64,000 nt of DNA from Betaproteobacteria bacterium (GCA_016210745.1 JACQTO010000139.1:1-64000), one strand, 5' to 3'; numbered from the stretch's first letter, positions 50,427-59,800 are shown. Translations and numbers: made by a program. Notes: a model not told the origin generated them from the sequence alone.

Positions 50427-50822
50427 CTAATCGCAATAGGCGACCCCTTGAATTTCGATCAGCAGGCGCGGGTCGGCAAGCTCGTGAATGCCGATGGTGG
50501 CGCTGGTGAAAGCGGTGTTGGGCATCAGGCGCTTTCTCAAGGCCCAGAAAGGCGGACCGTTTCTCAGGATGTCCACGATGAAGCAGGTCATCTGCAGCAT
50601 TTTGGACAGATCGGAGCCCGCCGCCGCGAGGCTCGCCTGGAGATTATCGAAGACCTTTATCACCTGCGGCTCGAGCGCGTCTGAGACGCACACGCCCTTT
50701 TCGTCGCATCCGACATGCCCTGTCAGATACACCATGTTTCCCAGCTTTACCGCTGGGGCAAAGCCAAACTCCTTTTCCCAATCGCGCGAGCCCGGAACCT
50801 TTATGAGCTGTTTCTCGACCAT
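50427..50822 (-). CDS. ridA: RidA (YjgF/YER057c/UK114) family protein
   Basis: A 131-residue protein of the RidA family, which deaminates reactive enamine/imine intermediates or acts in degradation pathways of related type. VYLTGHVGCDEKGVCVSD, AGSDLSKMLQMTCFIVDI and the C-terminal RLLIEIQGVAYCD contain the family's binding pocket; the conserved arginine is Arg119 in DPRLLIEIQ. It probably forms a trimer. The start ATG at 50822 follows GGAGG-like bases. It is convergent with the ALDH gene; the metabolic partner is unknown. Confidence 0.92.
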   Translation of the reverse strand: MVEKQLIKVPGSRDWEKEFGFAPAVKLGNMVYLTGHVGCDEKGVCVSDALEPQVIKVFDNLQASLAAAGSDLSKMLQMTCFIVDILRNGPPFWALRKRLMPNTAFTSATIGIHELADPRLLIEIQGVAYCD

Positions 50823-50944
50823 GGAGCGCCTCCTCGAAGGTTATGAATTCAAGCCTGCATGACCATGTTAGCGCAATGAGCGCCGGACAACGCGTTCGCC
50901 CGGTCAAAGTGCCAGTAGCAAGCTTAGCAACTTACGGACGGGTT

Positions 50945-51084
50945 TACTGTTGACAAATTCGGCGAAGCTTTGGTTTCTAAATTCGTCTCCCCCTTTCGTG
51001 CGGTTGCTTGCAACCGCACGAAAGGGGGAGATTGATAAACGGCAAGACCAGCTTCCTTGGTTCCAGCTTGTCCGCCTTAGGTGC
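50945..51084 (-). repeat. Hairpin element copy 3 (46-bp palindrome at 50986-51031), inverted orientation
   Basis: Arms of 22 nt (TCTCCCCCTTTCGTGCGGTTGC) around TT are perfectly complementary. Read on the minus strand, the left flank is GGAACCAAGGAAGCTGGTCT and the right flank is AGAAACCAAAGCTTCGCCGA then GTCAACAGT, matching copy 2. It lies in the 375-bp gap between RidA and the divergent TRAP receptor gene; otherwise that gap shows no gene. Confidence 0.88.
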
Positions 51085-51197
51085 GGCGCCGCTTTGCCTT
51101 GACAGCCGCTGCGCTGCGGAGCAAAGTGCACTCGCCATAGGAGGGCGGGTGCTTGAACCGAAAGCCCCATTTCAGTCGGGTAATGGAGGAGGAAACC

Positions 51198-52289
51198 ATG
51201 ATCGGAAGAATCCGCGAGGCGCTCGCGTTCCGGAAATGTGTATTGGCTTTGGCCATGCTGGTATGGGCGAGTCCGGCCGCGCCCGCAACGACAAAGCTGA
51301 CGATCATCGCGGGCATTCCGCCGACGGCATTGTCGGTCAAGGTGACCAAGGAATTCTTCATTCCCGAGATCAACAAAAGGCTTGCAGCCTCGGGGGTCGA
51401 CTTCAAGATCGAGTGGACCGAAGCCTGGTCCGGCACCGTCGCCAAACTGCCCGAAGTATTCAGCACGGTCAGCGAGGGTGTCGCGCACGTCGGGGTGCAA
51501 GTCTGGGCTTTCGAGGGTTCGAAGCTTCCCCTCGAGAGCATCACGTTCAATGTTCCCTTCGGCATTTCCGACGAGGTCGCGCTGACTCAGGTGATGCGCA
51601 ACCTCCACGCTGCCATACCGGAGATGAACGAGCAGTTCGCCCGCAACAATCACGAACACCTGGTGAGTTGGGCGACGGACCCCGATCAACTGATCAGCAA
51701 GTTCGCGGTAACACGGCTGGAGAGTCTGAAGGGCCACAAGATCGGAGCGAGCGGCACGCAGGCGCAGTATTTCAGGAACACGGGCGCGGTGGCAGTTAGC
51801 TCGGGCATGGACCAGGCGATGGAAGCCATGCGATCCGGACTCTACGAGGGCTATCCCGCTCCGGTATCGCTGATGATCCCTTACAACATGCATGAGTCCG
51901 GCTCGCACCTGACGAAAGTGAAATTCGGCGCAACGATCTCATCCGGGCTGTCGATGAACAAGAAGGCGTTCGATGCGCTGCCGGCGCATGCGAAGAAGAT
52001 CTTCAAGGAAGTGGCATGGGAAGCCGGCTTGCTGCACGCCAAGACCGCCAGGGAACGCAGCATTGCGTTCGAGCAGGTGATAAAGAAGAAAGGACTCGTT
52101 GTCGCCGAGCTTCCGGCAGAAGAGCGCAAGCGCTGGGCAAACGCCATGCCGAACGTCGCCAGGGAATGGGCGCAGCGCACGGACGCACGCGGCCTCCCGG
52201 GAACGCGGCTGGTCAAGGCCTACATGGATGAGTTGCGCAAGGTTCCGGGCGCCGACAAGGAAATTGCCCGGCACTGGGACCGCGAATAA
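51198..52289 (+). CDS. dctP: TRAP transporter substrate-binding protein (DctP-like)
   Basis: From ATG 51198 after GGAGGAGGA the protein has 363 residues with a signal peptide (CVLALAMLVWASPAAPA). It has the DctP fold: KVTKEFFIPEINKRLA, GVAHVGVQVWAFEG, SLKGHKIGASGTQAQYF and MGSGLYEGY-like (MRSGLYEGYPAPVS) segments, with the conserved arginine region before it. It binds a carboxylate ligand in the periplasm and delivers it to the fused DctQM permease encoded 14 bp downstream. The ligand is unknown. Confidence 0.9.
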   Translation: MIGRIREALAFRKCVLALAMLVWASPAAPATTKLTIIAGIPPTALSVKVTKEFFIPEINKRLAASGVDFKIEWTEAWSGTVAKLPEVFSTVSEGVAHVGVQVWAFEGSKLPLESITFNVPFGISDEVALTQVMRNLHAAIPEMNEQFARNNHEHLVSWATDPDQLISKFAVTRLESLKGHKIGASGTQAQYFRNTGAVAVSSGMDQAMEAMRSGLYEGYPAPVSLMIPYNMHESGSHLTKVKFGATISSGLSMNKKAFDALPAHAKKIFKEVAWEAGLLHAKTARERSIAFEQVIKKKGLVVAELPAEERKRWANAMPNVAREWAQRTDARGLPGTRLVKAYMDELRKVPGADKEIARHWDRE

Positions 52290-52302
52290 GCATCGATAAG
52301 AC

Positions 52303-54282
52303 ATGGCTGTCGATCCCGCGGGCGCAGAGGTGCTAGGCGGTCCGCGCATCGAAAAATCTATTTCCGGGACGGTTTCGCGGGCCATCGATGCTGCGGTGAC
52401 CGGGCTGAACGCACTCGGTTCGATCTGGGTGTTCGTGATGATGGCGATGATCGTCTCGGACGTCACCGCGCGGTTCCTGTTCAACCAGCCGATCAGGGGC
52501 GTGCCGCTTCTCATCGAGCTGTCCATAGTCGCCATCGTCTTCCTGCAGTTGGCCTCGGTGCTCAGGGCGGGACGACTCACCCGCTCCGACATCATCATCG
52601 GCAAGCTGCTCTCGAGAAAGCCCGCAATGGGCGCCGTGGTGCAGTCAATCTATTACCTCGCCGGTTTTCTGCTGATGGCGCTCGTGTTCATCCACAACTG
52701 GCCGCTATTCGAAGCCGCCTGGGTGCGACGGACCTATGTCGGCGTCGAAGGGGATTTTTCGGTCCCTGTCTGGCCGCTGAAGCTGCTGATCCTGGTGGGA
52801 TCGGCGATTTGCGGCATCCAGTTCCTGCGGGGGACGCTTGGCGACTTTTGCACGCTGCGACAAGAGTTACGCTTGGTGCCGTCGAGCCGGATGGATGCTG
52901 CGGTCGGCGCGGCGGCGGTGGCCGGTGCGATCTTCCTGATGTACCTCGCCCTGACTTATGCGGTGTCCTCACCGGTTCTCGTAGGCCTGATTTCGGTGTT
53001 GTTTGTATGCGTCACCGTATATGCCGGCATGCATATCGGCGTGGCGCTTGCGCTGCTTTCTTTCTTTTGCCTGGCGGCGATACGGGGAGACTTCGAAGTC
53101 TCGGGACGGCTGCTGGCACTGGCTGCCGGAACAAGCCTGCAGCGATATGATTTTGGCGTGATCCCGCTGTTCGTTCTCATGGGTGTCTTCGTCACGATTT
53201 CCGACATCGGCAAGGACACCTACGAAGTGGCGAACCATCTGTTCCGCAGGGTGAAGGGCGGGTTGGGGATGGCGACGGTGGGCGCAAACGCCGCGTTCGC
53301 GGCGGTGACCGGTTCGAGCATCGCTTCGGCGTCCGTTTTTACCAAGATATCGATCCCGGAGATGCTGCGGCATTCCTACCAGCCGCGATTCGCGGTCGGT
53401 GTCGTCGCCGGAAGCTCCGTCCTCGGCATGCTGATCCCCCCGAGTCTTCTCTTGATCATTTACGGAATTCTGGCCGAGACTTCGATCGGAGCGCTCTTTC
53501 TTGCCGGCATCGTGCCCGGAATCATTCTCTCTGCGGCGTACTGCATTCTGATCTGGTTCATGGCCAAGCAGTTTCCGAATTTCGTCGCCAAGCCCGAGGG
53601 ATTCTCCAACCGGTCGATGAACAAGATGCCGGTGATGGAACTGCTCGGCAAGACGCTGCCGATCGTTATCCTGATCGGCGCAGCTCTGGGGGGAATTTAC
53701 GGCGGAGTATTCACGGCCACCGAGGCAGGCGGAGTCGGCGCATTCCTCGCATTCGTGCTGACCATCATCAGGCGCAAGTTGAGCTGGGAAAGTCTCTGGC
53801 GCGCCTTGAAGGAAACCGGCCACGTCTCGGCCGCCATCTGCTTCCTGTTGATCGCGGCCCACATCTATTCGCGCATGATCGCCATCACCGGCATCCCGAA
53901 CGCCATGGAGCATTACCTGCAAGGTGCGGGAATGGGCTTGTGGAGCCTGATTGCCATCTACCTCATCGTGGTACTGATACTTGGAACGATTCTCGACGCG
54001 GGCTCGATCATGCTCATCACGGTGCCACTGATGGTGGCCGCCGTTGCGCCGTTTCAAGTCAACATGGTCTGGCTTGGGATCATCACGGTCGTGGCGGTCG
54101 AGATCGGCTTGCTTACGCCGCCGTTTGGATTGTCCTGTTTCGTGATCCATAACAATCTCAGTGACGCGAGGATCACCCTGGAGGACGTGTTCTGGGGGGC
54201 GGCCCCATTTGCACTGGTGATGGTCGTCGTGCTGGGGTTGCTCACGGCTTTTCCGCAGCTCTCGCTGCTATTCGCCAGATGA
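52303..54282 (+). CDS. Fused TRAP transporter permease (DctQ-DctM)
   Basis: A 659-residue membrane protein joining the small (DctQ) and large (DctM) TRAP subunits. Residues 1-190 form the DctQ part with SIWVFVMMAMIVSDVTARFL and GVPLLIELSIVAIVFLQL; from about 210 the DctM part follows with FGVIPLFVLMGVFV, ANAAFAAVTGSSIASASVF, GMLIPPSLLLIIYGILAETS and LLTPPFGLSCFVIH. It uses the sodium or proton gradient to import a carboxylate with the DctP receptor. The fusion is of known type. A perfect palindrome after the stop probably ends the transcript. Confidence 0.93.
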   Translation: MAVDPAGAEVLGGPRIEKSISGTVSRAIDAAVTGLNALGSIWVFVMMAMIVSDVTARFLFNQPIRGVPLLIELSIVAIVFLQLASVLRAGRLTRSDIIIGKLLSRKPAMGAVVQSIYYLAGFLLMALVFIHNWPLFEAAWVRRTYVGVEGDFSVPVWPLKLLILVGSAICGIQFLRGTLGDFCTLRQELRLVPSSRMDAAVGAAAVAGAIFLMYLALTYAVSSPVLVGLISVLFVCVTVYAGMHIGVALALLSFFCLAAIRGDFEVSGRLLALAAGTSLQRYDFGVIPLFVLMGVFVTISDIGKDTYEVANHLFRRVKGGLGMATVGANAAFAAVTGSSIASASVFTKISIPEMLRHSYQPRFAVGVVAGSSVLGMLIPPSLLLIIYGILAETSIGALFLAGIVPGIILSAAYCILIWFMAKQFPNFVAKPEGFSNRSMNKMPVMELLGKTLPIVILIGAALGGIYGGVFTATEAGGVGAFLAFVLTIIRRKLSWESLWRALKETGHVSAAICFLLIAAHIYSRMIAITGIPNAMEHYLQGAGMGLWSLIAIYLIVVLILGTILDAGSIMLITVPLMVAAVAPFQVNMVWLGIITVVAVEIGLLTPPFGLSCFVIHNNLSDARITLEDVFWGAAPFALVMVVVLGLLTAFPQLSLLFAR

Positions 54283-54291
54283 CGCTGTGAG

Positions 54292-54329
54292 GAAAGGGGT
54301 CGGGTTCGAATTCGAACCCGACCCCTTTC
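54292..54329. terminator. Perfect 38-bp palindrome between convergent genes (bidirectional terminator)
   Basis: The 19-nt arms (GAAAGGGGTCGGGTTCGAA and its exact complement) meet with no loop at a central GAATTC. The AAAG start and CTTTC end give an A/T-flanked hairpin on both strands, as in bidirectional intrinsic terminators. It lies 10 bp after the TRAP permease stop and just before the end of the convergent TPP enzyme gene. It resembles no part of the element family near 42 and 51 kb. Confidence 0.75.
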
Positions 54330-54333
54330 TCGC

Positions 54334-55998
54334 TTATTTGCTGAAGACGCCGTAGCCCGTTCGTTCGAGCGGATCGACGATGACGTCGATCAAGCAGGGC
54401 CGATTGGCCTTGAGCGCGGCCTCCAGTGCAGGCTTGATTTCGCCGGGCTTCTCGACGCGGAATCCCTTCGCGCCGCATATGTCAGCGTACTTCGCGAAAT
54501 CGGGATTGGTGAAGTCCACGCCAAGGTTCCGGCCATAGTGGCGATGCTGCAGTATCTTGACGGAACTGTATGACGAGTCGTTGAAAATGACCGTGACCAG
54601 GTTGACCTTTTCGCGCACCGCCGTTTCAAGACCCTCCATGGACTGGGAAAAGTCGCCATCTCCTACAAGACAGAGCACTTGACGGTCGGGACAGGCGAGC
54701 TTAGCGCCCAAGGCAGCGGGGAAGGAGAATCCAATGGCTCCGAAACCGGTCGATCTGAGCGTGCACCTGGGGGTAAGAATCGGCAATTGCATGCTGACAA
54801 AGTGAGAATGGCGCCCCCCGCCGACAGATATGATGGCATCGTCACGCATTACGGCGCCGATTTCCTTGAGCAGTCTGCGCTGCTTGATTGGAGCGGAGTC
54901 CAGATCGACATCGAGCAGCGCTTTCAATTCCGCCGCGAATTTTCCGTTCAGTGCCTTGGCCCGGGAACCTGCCGGCGACGATCCAGCCTTGCCCACGAGG
55001 GGCCGGATGACAGGAATGATGTCCCGGAGAAACATCCTGCAATCCGCGACCACGCCGATATCAACGGAATACTGCCGGGCGATCTCCTCCGGGTCGATGT
55101 CCACCTGCGCGAGCTTGGCCGAAGGAGAAATGAGCTTCCAGTTCTCCGTCGTAACATCGGAAAACCTGGAGCCTATCGCCAGGACGAAGTCGGATTCCTT
55201 CAACGCCTCGGAGGTGGTGCGGTGTCCCCAGCGTCCGGGCACACCGACGAAAAGCGGATGGTTCTCGGGAATAGCGCCGCGGCCGCCGGTGGTGTTCGCC
55301 ACGGGGACTCCGGTCAGCTCGGCAAATTGGACCAGTTCCGGCGTCGCTTTCGAACGGATGATGCCGGCGCCGGCGAGGATCAGCGGCTGCTTCGCTTTCA
55401 GCAACTGCTCTGCGAGCTTGACGATCAGATCGGGATCCGGCCTCACCCTGCTGGAGTACGATTCGTAGGCCGGAGCCTTCACCGCGGGAATATCCCCGGC
55501 TTCTTGTTCGGCGATATCGAGCGGCAAATCCACCTGCACAGGCCCGGGCCGGCCGAGACGGGACCGCACAAAAGCCGAACGCATGATTCGCGGTATGTCT
55601 TTGGCCGACGTTGGCCGCTCGCTCCACTTGGTGATCGAACGGAAAGGTGTGAGTTGATCCCACCCGTTCATTACGTCACGGGTCAAGTGGGACTGCTCTT
55701 CGTTGCAGGTGATCATGACGAGTGGCGAAGAATCCCTGAAGGCGCTCCCGATTGCGCAAACCATATTTGCCGCGCTCGGTCCCGAATGTGATATGCACAC
55801 AGCCGGCGTATCCGTGACCCGAACGATTCCGTCGGCCATCGACACGAGCGTATTTTCGTGTTTGGCCAGAATAAACCGAATACTCGGCTCCCGACTGATC
55901 GAATCCAAGAGCGCGGAGGTCGAATGCCCTGACATCCCGAACGCATACTTGACACCGGCTTGAACCAATGACTGCACCAACAATTCTGACCCTCTCAT
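54334..55998 (-). CDS. Thiamine-pyrophosphate enzyme (acetolactate synthase-like)
   Basis: A 554-residue protein with the three domains of the ALS/benzoylformate decarboxylase/oxalyl-CoA decarboxylase superfamily. Catalytic Glu48 lies in ILAKHENTLVSMADG; the TPP-magnesium motif is LVGDGDFSQSMEGLETA followed by VIFND. SHSGPSAANMVCAIGSAF and GRPGPVQVDLPLDI are standard. It starts with a strong GAAGGAGG site. Candidate activities are acetolactate synthase, a 2-oxo-acid decarboxylase or a C-C lyase; no ilvN-like small subunit is near, so biosynthetic ALS is unlikely. Nearby Bug and CoA-transferase genes suggest catabolism. Confidence 0.9.
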   Translation of the reverse strand: MRGSELLVQSLVQAGVKYAFGMSGHSTSALLDSISREPSIRFILAKHENTLVSMADGIVRVTDTPAVCISHSGPSAANMVCAIGSAFRDSSPLVMITCNEEQSHLTRDVMNGWDQLTPFRSITKWSERPTSAKDIPRIMRSAFVRSRLGRPGPVQVDLPLDIAEQEAGDIPAVKAPAYESYSSRVRPDPDLIVKLAEQLLKAKQPLILAGAGIIRSKATPELVQFAELTGVPVANTTGGRGAIPENHPLFVGVPGRWGHRTTSEALKESDFVLAIGSRFSDVTTENWKLISPSAKLAQVDIDPEEIARQYSVDIGVVADCRMFLRDIIPVIRPLVGKAGSSPAGSRAKALNGKFAAELKALLDVDLDSAPIKQRRLLKEIGAVMRDDAIISVGGGRHSHFVSMQLPILTPRCTLRSTGFGAIGFSFPAALGAKLACPDRQVLCLVGDGDFSQSMEGLETAVREKVNLVTVIFNDSSYSSVKILQHRHYGRNLGVDFTNPDFAKYADICGAKGFRVEKPGEIKPALEAALKANRPCLIDVIVDPLERTGYGVFSK

Positions 55999-56222
55999 GC
56001 AACCTCCTTCTCTAAATCGGGTTAGCCAATGAACCTTTCCTGCGGGCCTCTACTACGCAAACGTCGGAAGACGAATTGTCAATTTCCGCCAAGAATGCTC
56101 TCCGTCATTCCCCGTGTGCCAAGGAAAGTTGGAGAGTCAGGACGGCTTCCAGCGCCAGCGCGGCATGGTTCGGCGAGGGGCCGGCGACTGGATTCGGGGA
56201 TCGCAACGCGCCGCGGTTCCGA

Positions 56223-57191
56223 TCAGTCGAGCTTCAGTTTAATGCCCCTGATGACTTTGCCATAGCGCTCGGATTCCGCGCGCATTTTCGCTCCGAGTTC
56301 CTCGGGCGTCGAGCCTACGGGCTCCGAACCCGCCTTCGCCAGGCGCTCGCTTACCTCCGCTGTCTTGAGCGCGCGGTTGGAATCGGCATTGATCTTGGCG
56401 ATGATCTCCCGTGGCGTGCCCGCCGGCGCCGCGAGAGCCGTCCAGTTGGACGCTTCGAATCCGGGAAAACCGGCCTCGGCGACCGTGGGCACGTCCGGGC
56501 CCAGCGGAATGCGCTTCGGTGCCTGCACCGCGATGCCTTTTGCCCGTCCCCCTTTGATGTTCGACAGCGCAGAGGAAGAAGCCAGGCTCTCGAACAGGAC
56601 CTCGCCGCTTGCGAGCGCCGCAACCGCGGGGCCGCCGCCCTTGTACGGCACGTGGCGCAGCTTGGTCTGGGTCTCGAAGGCGAAGCGCTCTGCGGTAAGG
56701 TGGCTGAGCGTGCCGGCTCCCGCCGATCCGTATGCCATTCCGCCGGGCTGGGCATTGGCGTACGCGATCATTTCCTTGAGAGTGTTGAACGGCGCGTTGA
56801 CGTTCGCGGCAAACATCATCGAGGTATCGCTAACCAGCAGGACGGGCGCGAAGTCGGAGAGCGGATTCAGCGGGAACTTCGAGTAAAGGTGGGGCGTGAT
56901 CGAGTAGTCCCCGACAGCAGCCATCAACAGCGTATAGCCGTCAGGCTTCGCTTTGGCCACCGCCTCCATGGCGATGATGCCGTTGCCGCCTGGGCGGTTT
57001 TCGACGATGACCGACTGGTTCCAGAATTCGGTTAGCTTGGCGCCCAATATGCGCGCCGCGAGATCGTTGATCCCACCGGGGGCGTAGGGAACCAAGATTC
57101 TGACAGGCCGTGCAGGGTAATCCTGCGCGGTGACGGCGGTCGCGGCGAGCGCCGCGACAAATGCCACTAACAGCGATCTGATTAGACGCAT
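56223..57191 (-). CDS. Tripartite tricarboxylate (Bug/TctC-type) solute receptor
   Basis: From ATG 57191 after GAGGAGGGG the protein has 322 residues with a signal peptide (LLVAFVAALAATAVTA, then QD). Family segments: ARPVRILVPYAPGGINDLAA, VIVENRPGGNGIIAMEAVAK, DGYTLLMAAVGDYS, HVPYKGGGPAVAALASGEV, PTVAEAGFPGFE. It binds a carboxylate in the periplasm. It is divergent from a second Bug gene at 57417, so the two start regions share a 225-bp control region. The open frame beyond the ATG is not used. Confidence 0.93.
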   Translation of the reverse strand: MRLIRSLLVAFVAALAATAVTAQDYPARPVRILVPYAPGGINDLAARILGAKLTEFWNQSVIVENRPGGNGIIAMEAVAKAKPDGYTLLMAAVGDYSITPHLYSKFPLNPLSDFAPVLLVSDTSMMFAANVNAPFNTLKEMIAYANAQPGGMAYGSAGAGTLSHLTAERFAFETQTKLRHVPYKGGGPAVAALASGEVLFESLASSSALSNIKGGRAKGIAVQAPKRIPLGPDVPTVAEAGFPGFEASNWTALAAPAGTPREIIAKINADSNRALKTAEVSERLAKAGSEPVGSTPEELGAKMRAESERYGKVIRGIKLKLD

Positions 57192-57416
57192 TGGGGAACC
57201 CCTCCTCCTCAGGTGGAATCGAGAGGAACGATATATGGCAGAACTGGGGGTGTCAATCAAAACAGGAAATCTTTCTCCTGCCGCAGCTTTGTGCGGGCGT
57301 CGCGCCGAGGGCGCCGCGAGTGCGGCGAGAAGCGCTCGGGCGGCCTGTGCTATGCTGATTTGCGCATGCGTTTTCTCAGTCGAGTCAATCTGCTCTTGGC
57401 AACCGAGGAGGGGAAC

Positions 57417-58382
57417 ATGAGAGTGCAAAGCATCGCTGTCGCGGCAGGCCTGATCGCCGCTTGTATTTCCCCATTGTCAACTGCCGCCTGGCCCGAGCGG
57501 CCGATTACCTTCATCGTTCCTTATGCCGCGGCCGGCATAAACGACAACTCCGCGCGCATCACCGCCCAGTGGGTCACCAAGGTGCTCAAGCAGAACGTGA
57601 TCGTCGAAAACCGGACCGGAGCGAACGGTACCATCGCGGCGGAATTCGTCGCGCGTGCTCCCGCGGACGGCTATACGTTTTTCATGACGGCTTCGCCGAC
57701 GTTGATGATCGTTCCGCATATGCAGAAGATCAATTACGACCCGTTCAAGAGTTTTGTGCCGATCTCGATCACCGACGCCGGTTATGTGGCCATCGCAGTG
57801 AACCCGGCCGTTCCCGCCAAGACGTTTGCGGAACTCGTCGCCTACGCCAGGCCGAGGCCGAACAAACTGGATTACGCAACGGGCGCTACCGGCTCGACCG
57901 GCCATCTCAGCATGGCGCTCTTGCTCAAGCGGGCCGAGATCACGATGACCCATGTGCCCTATAAAGGAAGCAGTGCGGCCGTGCTGGCGGTGCTGGGCGG
58001 GCATGTGCCCATATACGTCGGCACGCTCTCGGACGGCATGGCGCACCACCGGAGCGGCAAGCTCAAAATAATCGGCGTATCCAGTCTCAAACGCTCAAGC
58101 GAATTGCCGGACGTGCCGACCATCGCCGAGCAGGGATACCCGGGATTCACGACCGCGTTCTGGAATGCGCTGTTGGCTCCGGCAGGAACCCCTAAGGACG
58201 TGATCGTCAAGCTCGCCGAGACGATCGGCGCGGCATGCAAGGACCCGGGATTCAACGCGAAGTACCAGGCGCTCAGCGTCGAGGCGCTGTGCACCACCCC
58301 CGAACAATTCGCGGAAAAAATGCAGACCGACGCGCCGATATGGGAAGAAGCGGTAAAGGCATCCGGCACCGCTTTGAAATGA
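57417..58382 (+). CDS. Tripartite tricarboxylate (Bug/TctC-type) solute receptor
   Basis: From ATG 57417 after GAGGAGGGG the protein has 321 residues, with a signal peptide (IAVAAGLIAACISPLSTAA). Family segments: ERPITFIVPYAAAGINDNSA, VIVENRTGANGTIAAEFVA, DGYTFFMTASPTLMIVP, HVPYKGSSAAVLAVLGGHV and PTIAEQGYPGF. It is clearly a different receptor from the divergent one. It is first of a likely operon with a CoA-transferase, an OadA-like protein and citryl-CoA lyase, although the OadA-like gene follows after a hairpin element. It presumably captures the acid degraded by that cluster. Confidence 0.93.
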   Translation: MRVQSIAVAAGLIAACISPLSTAAWPERPITFIVPYAAAGINDNSARITAQWVTKVLKQNVIVENRTGANGTIAAEFVARAPADGYTFFMTASPTLMIVPHMQKINYDPFKSFVPISITDAGYVAIAVNPAVPAKTFAELVAYARPRPNKLDYATGATGSTGHLSMALLLKRAEITMTHVPYKGSSAAVLAVLGGHVPIYVGTLSDGMAHHRSGKLKIIGVSSLKRSSELPDVPTIAEQGYPGFTTAFWNALLAPAGTPKDVIVKLAETIGAACKDPGFNAKYQALSVEALCTTPEQFAEKMQTDAPIWEEAVKASGTALK

Positions 58383-58398
58383 GGCATGTACGGAGAGT

Positions 58399-58444
58399 GG
58401 TCTTCAACGGGCACCTGGGCTCGCCTCACGGCGAGGTGAAGACC
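58399..58444 (+). promoter_or_regulatory. Nested hairpin after the receptor gene (intra-operon)
   Basis: Outer arms GGTCTTCA (58399-58406) and TGAAGACC (58437-58444) enclose a second perfect stem CTCGCC (58420-58425) / GGCGAG (58430-58435) with loop TCAC. It begins 17 bp after the receptor stop, before the CoA-transferase. It could attenuate or stabilise the receptor message, as in other binding-protein operons. Confidence 0.6.
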
Positions 58445-58472
58445 GCGGGCCGGAGCTGAACACGAGGGCGTA

Positions 58473-59642
58473 ATGGCAGGCGCGCTGCGAGGGATCAAGA
58501 TTCTGGAGATTGCGAATTACATTTCCGGTCCGTTTGCATCCATGCTGCTGGCGGACCTGGGCGCCGAAGTGACCAAGATCGAGATTCCGGGACATGGCGA
58601 CCCGTTCCGCGGCTGGGGCGACGACGCCTACAGCCCAACGTTCTGCAATTTCAACCGCAACAAGCGCAGCCTCTCACTGAACATGCAGGCGCCCGAAGGA
58701 AAAGAGATCTGCATGCGCTTGGCGCGCGATGCCGACGTGCTCATTGAAAACATGAGACCGGGTGTGCTCGACCGGCTGGGTCTGGGCTACCAAGCGGTGC
58801 GCTCGGTCAATCCCGGCGTCGTGTACTGCTCCATTTCCGGCTACGGTTCCGATGGCCCCGACCGGGATCGGCCCGGCTACGATACGATTGGACAGGCCAG
58901 AGGAGGTTTGCTCAGCCTGCTTACGGACCTCGACAAGGGCGTGGGCTCGCCGCTGTCGGATCTGCTCACCGGCATGTATGCCTGTTACGCGGTCCAGGGG
59001 GCGCTCATCAGCCGGGCGCGCGGCGGGACAGGGCAGAAAGTGGAGACCTCTCTTCTCCAGGCCACCGTCGCTTTTGTCGGCGAGAATGCAGCCCGCTATT
59101 TGGCGACCGGTGTCGTTCCCAATCGGGACAGCCGGCTGCGCGAGGCCCAGGTGTACGTATTCTCTGCTGCAGACGGGCTGCCATTGGTCATTCACCTGTC
59201 CTCACCGCAGAAGTTCTGGCACGGCGTGGTTAAGGTCATCGCCCGGCCGGAACTCAAGGATGATCCGCGTTTTGTCGATCGCAACGCACGGTTCAGGAAC
59301 TACGCCGAACTCCAGGAGATCCTGAAGGAGGCATTCAAGGCTGCTTCGCGCGACCACTGGCTGAAGCGCCTCGAACAGCATGACGTGCCCGCGGCGCCCA
59401 TCATGAACCTGAAGGAAGTGCTCGAAGATCCCCAGGTCGCCCATCTGGGCATGCTCGTGGAAATGAATCATCCCAAGATGGGCGCGGTGCGCCTGGTGGG
59501 CAGCGGCATCCGCATGAGCGAGACGCCGCCGCAGATGAGCCTGCCCCCGCCCGCTATAGGCGAAAACACACGGGAAATACTCGCCGCGCTCGGGTATGGC
59601 GAGGAAGATATCGCGCGCCTGCAGAAGCAAGGCGTCATTTGA
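58473..59642 (+). CDS. CaiB/BaiF-family (class III) CoA-transferase
   Basis: A 389-residue class III CoA-transferase. The start ATG follows a GAGG site. LEIANYISGPFASMLLADLG is the N-terminal signature; Asp137 in DRPGYDTIGQARGGLLSL is in the position of the catalytic Asp nucleophile of the family. ENMRPGVLDRLGLGYQ and GQKVETSLLQATVAF are further family marks. It moves CoA between two carboxylates, forming an acyl-CoA. It lies between a Bug receptor and an OadA-like plus citryl-CoA lyase pair, so it may make the CoA ester of the imported acid. Confidence 0.94.
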   Translation: MAGALRGIKILEIANYISGPFASMLLADLGAEVTKIEIPGHGDPFRGWGDDAYSPTFCNFNRNKRSLSLNMQAPEGKEICMRLARDADVLIENMRPGVLDRLGLGYQAVRSVNPGVVYCSISGYGSDGPDRDRPGYDTIGQARGGLLSLLTDLDKGVGSPLSDLLTGMYACYAVQGALISRARGGTGQKVETSLLQATVAFVGENAARYLATGVVPNRDSRLREAQVYVFSAADGLPLVIHLSSPQKFWHGVVKVIARPELKDDPRFVDRNARFRNYAELQEILKEAFKAASRDHWLKRLEQHDVPAAPIMNLKEVLEDPQVAHLGMLVEMNHPKMGAVRLVGSGIRMSETPPQMSLPPPAIGENTREILAALGYGEEDIARLQKQGVI

Positions 59643-59664
59643 CGAACGGCGTCTGGGGCACTTG

Positions 59665-59800
59665 CGGAATGGCTGTTGGCGCTTTCGGCGAAGATTTTGG
59701 TGTTGATAGGTCTCGTGTTTTCGTGCAGTTGCGAACGCAACTGCACGAAAACACGAGATCGAGATGAAGGCGAAATCGGCCCCGTTGGTTCCGCTGTGCC
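59665..59800 (-). repeat. Hairpin element copy 4 (48-bp palindrome at 59711-59758), inverted orientation
   Basis: Arms of 23 nt (TCTCGTGTTTTCGTGCAGTTGCG) around AA are perfectly complementary. On the minus strand the flanks read GCGGAACCAACGGGGCCGAT and ACCAAAATCTTCGCCGAAAG then CCAACAG, matching copies 2 and 3. It lies between the CoA-transferase and the OadA-like gene, both on the plus strand, so it sits within a likely operon. Confidence 0.86.
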
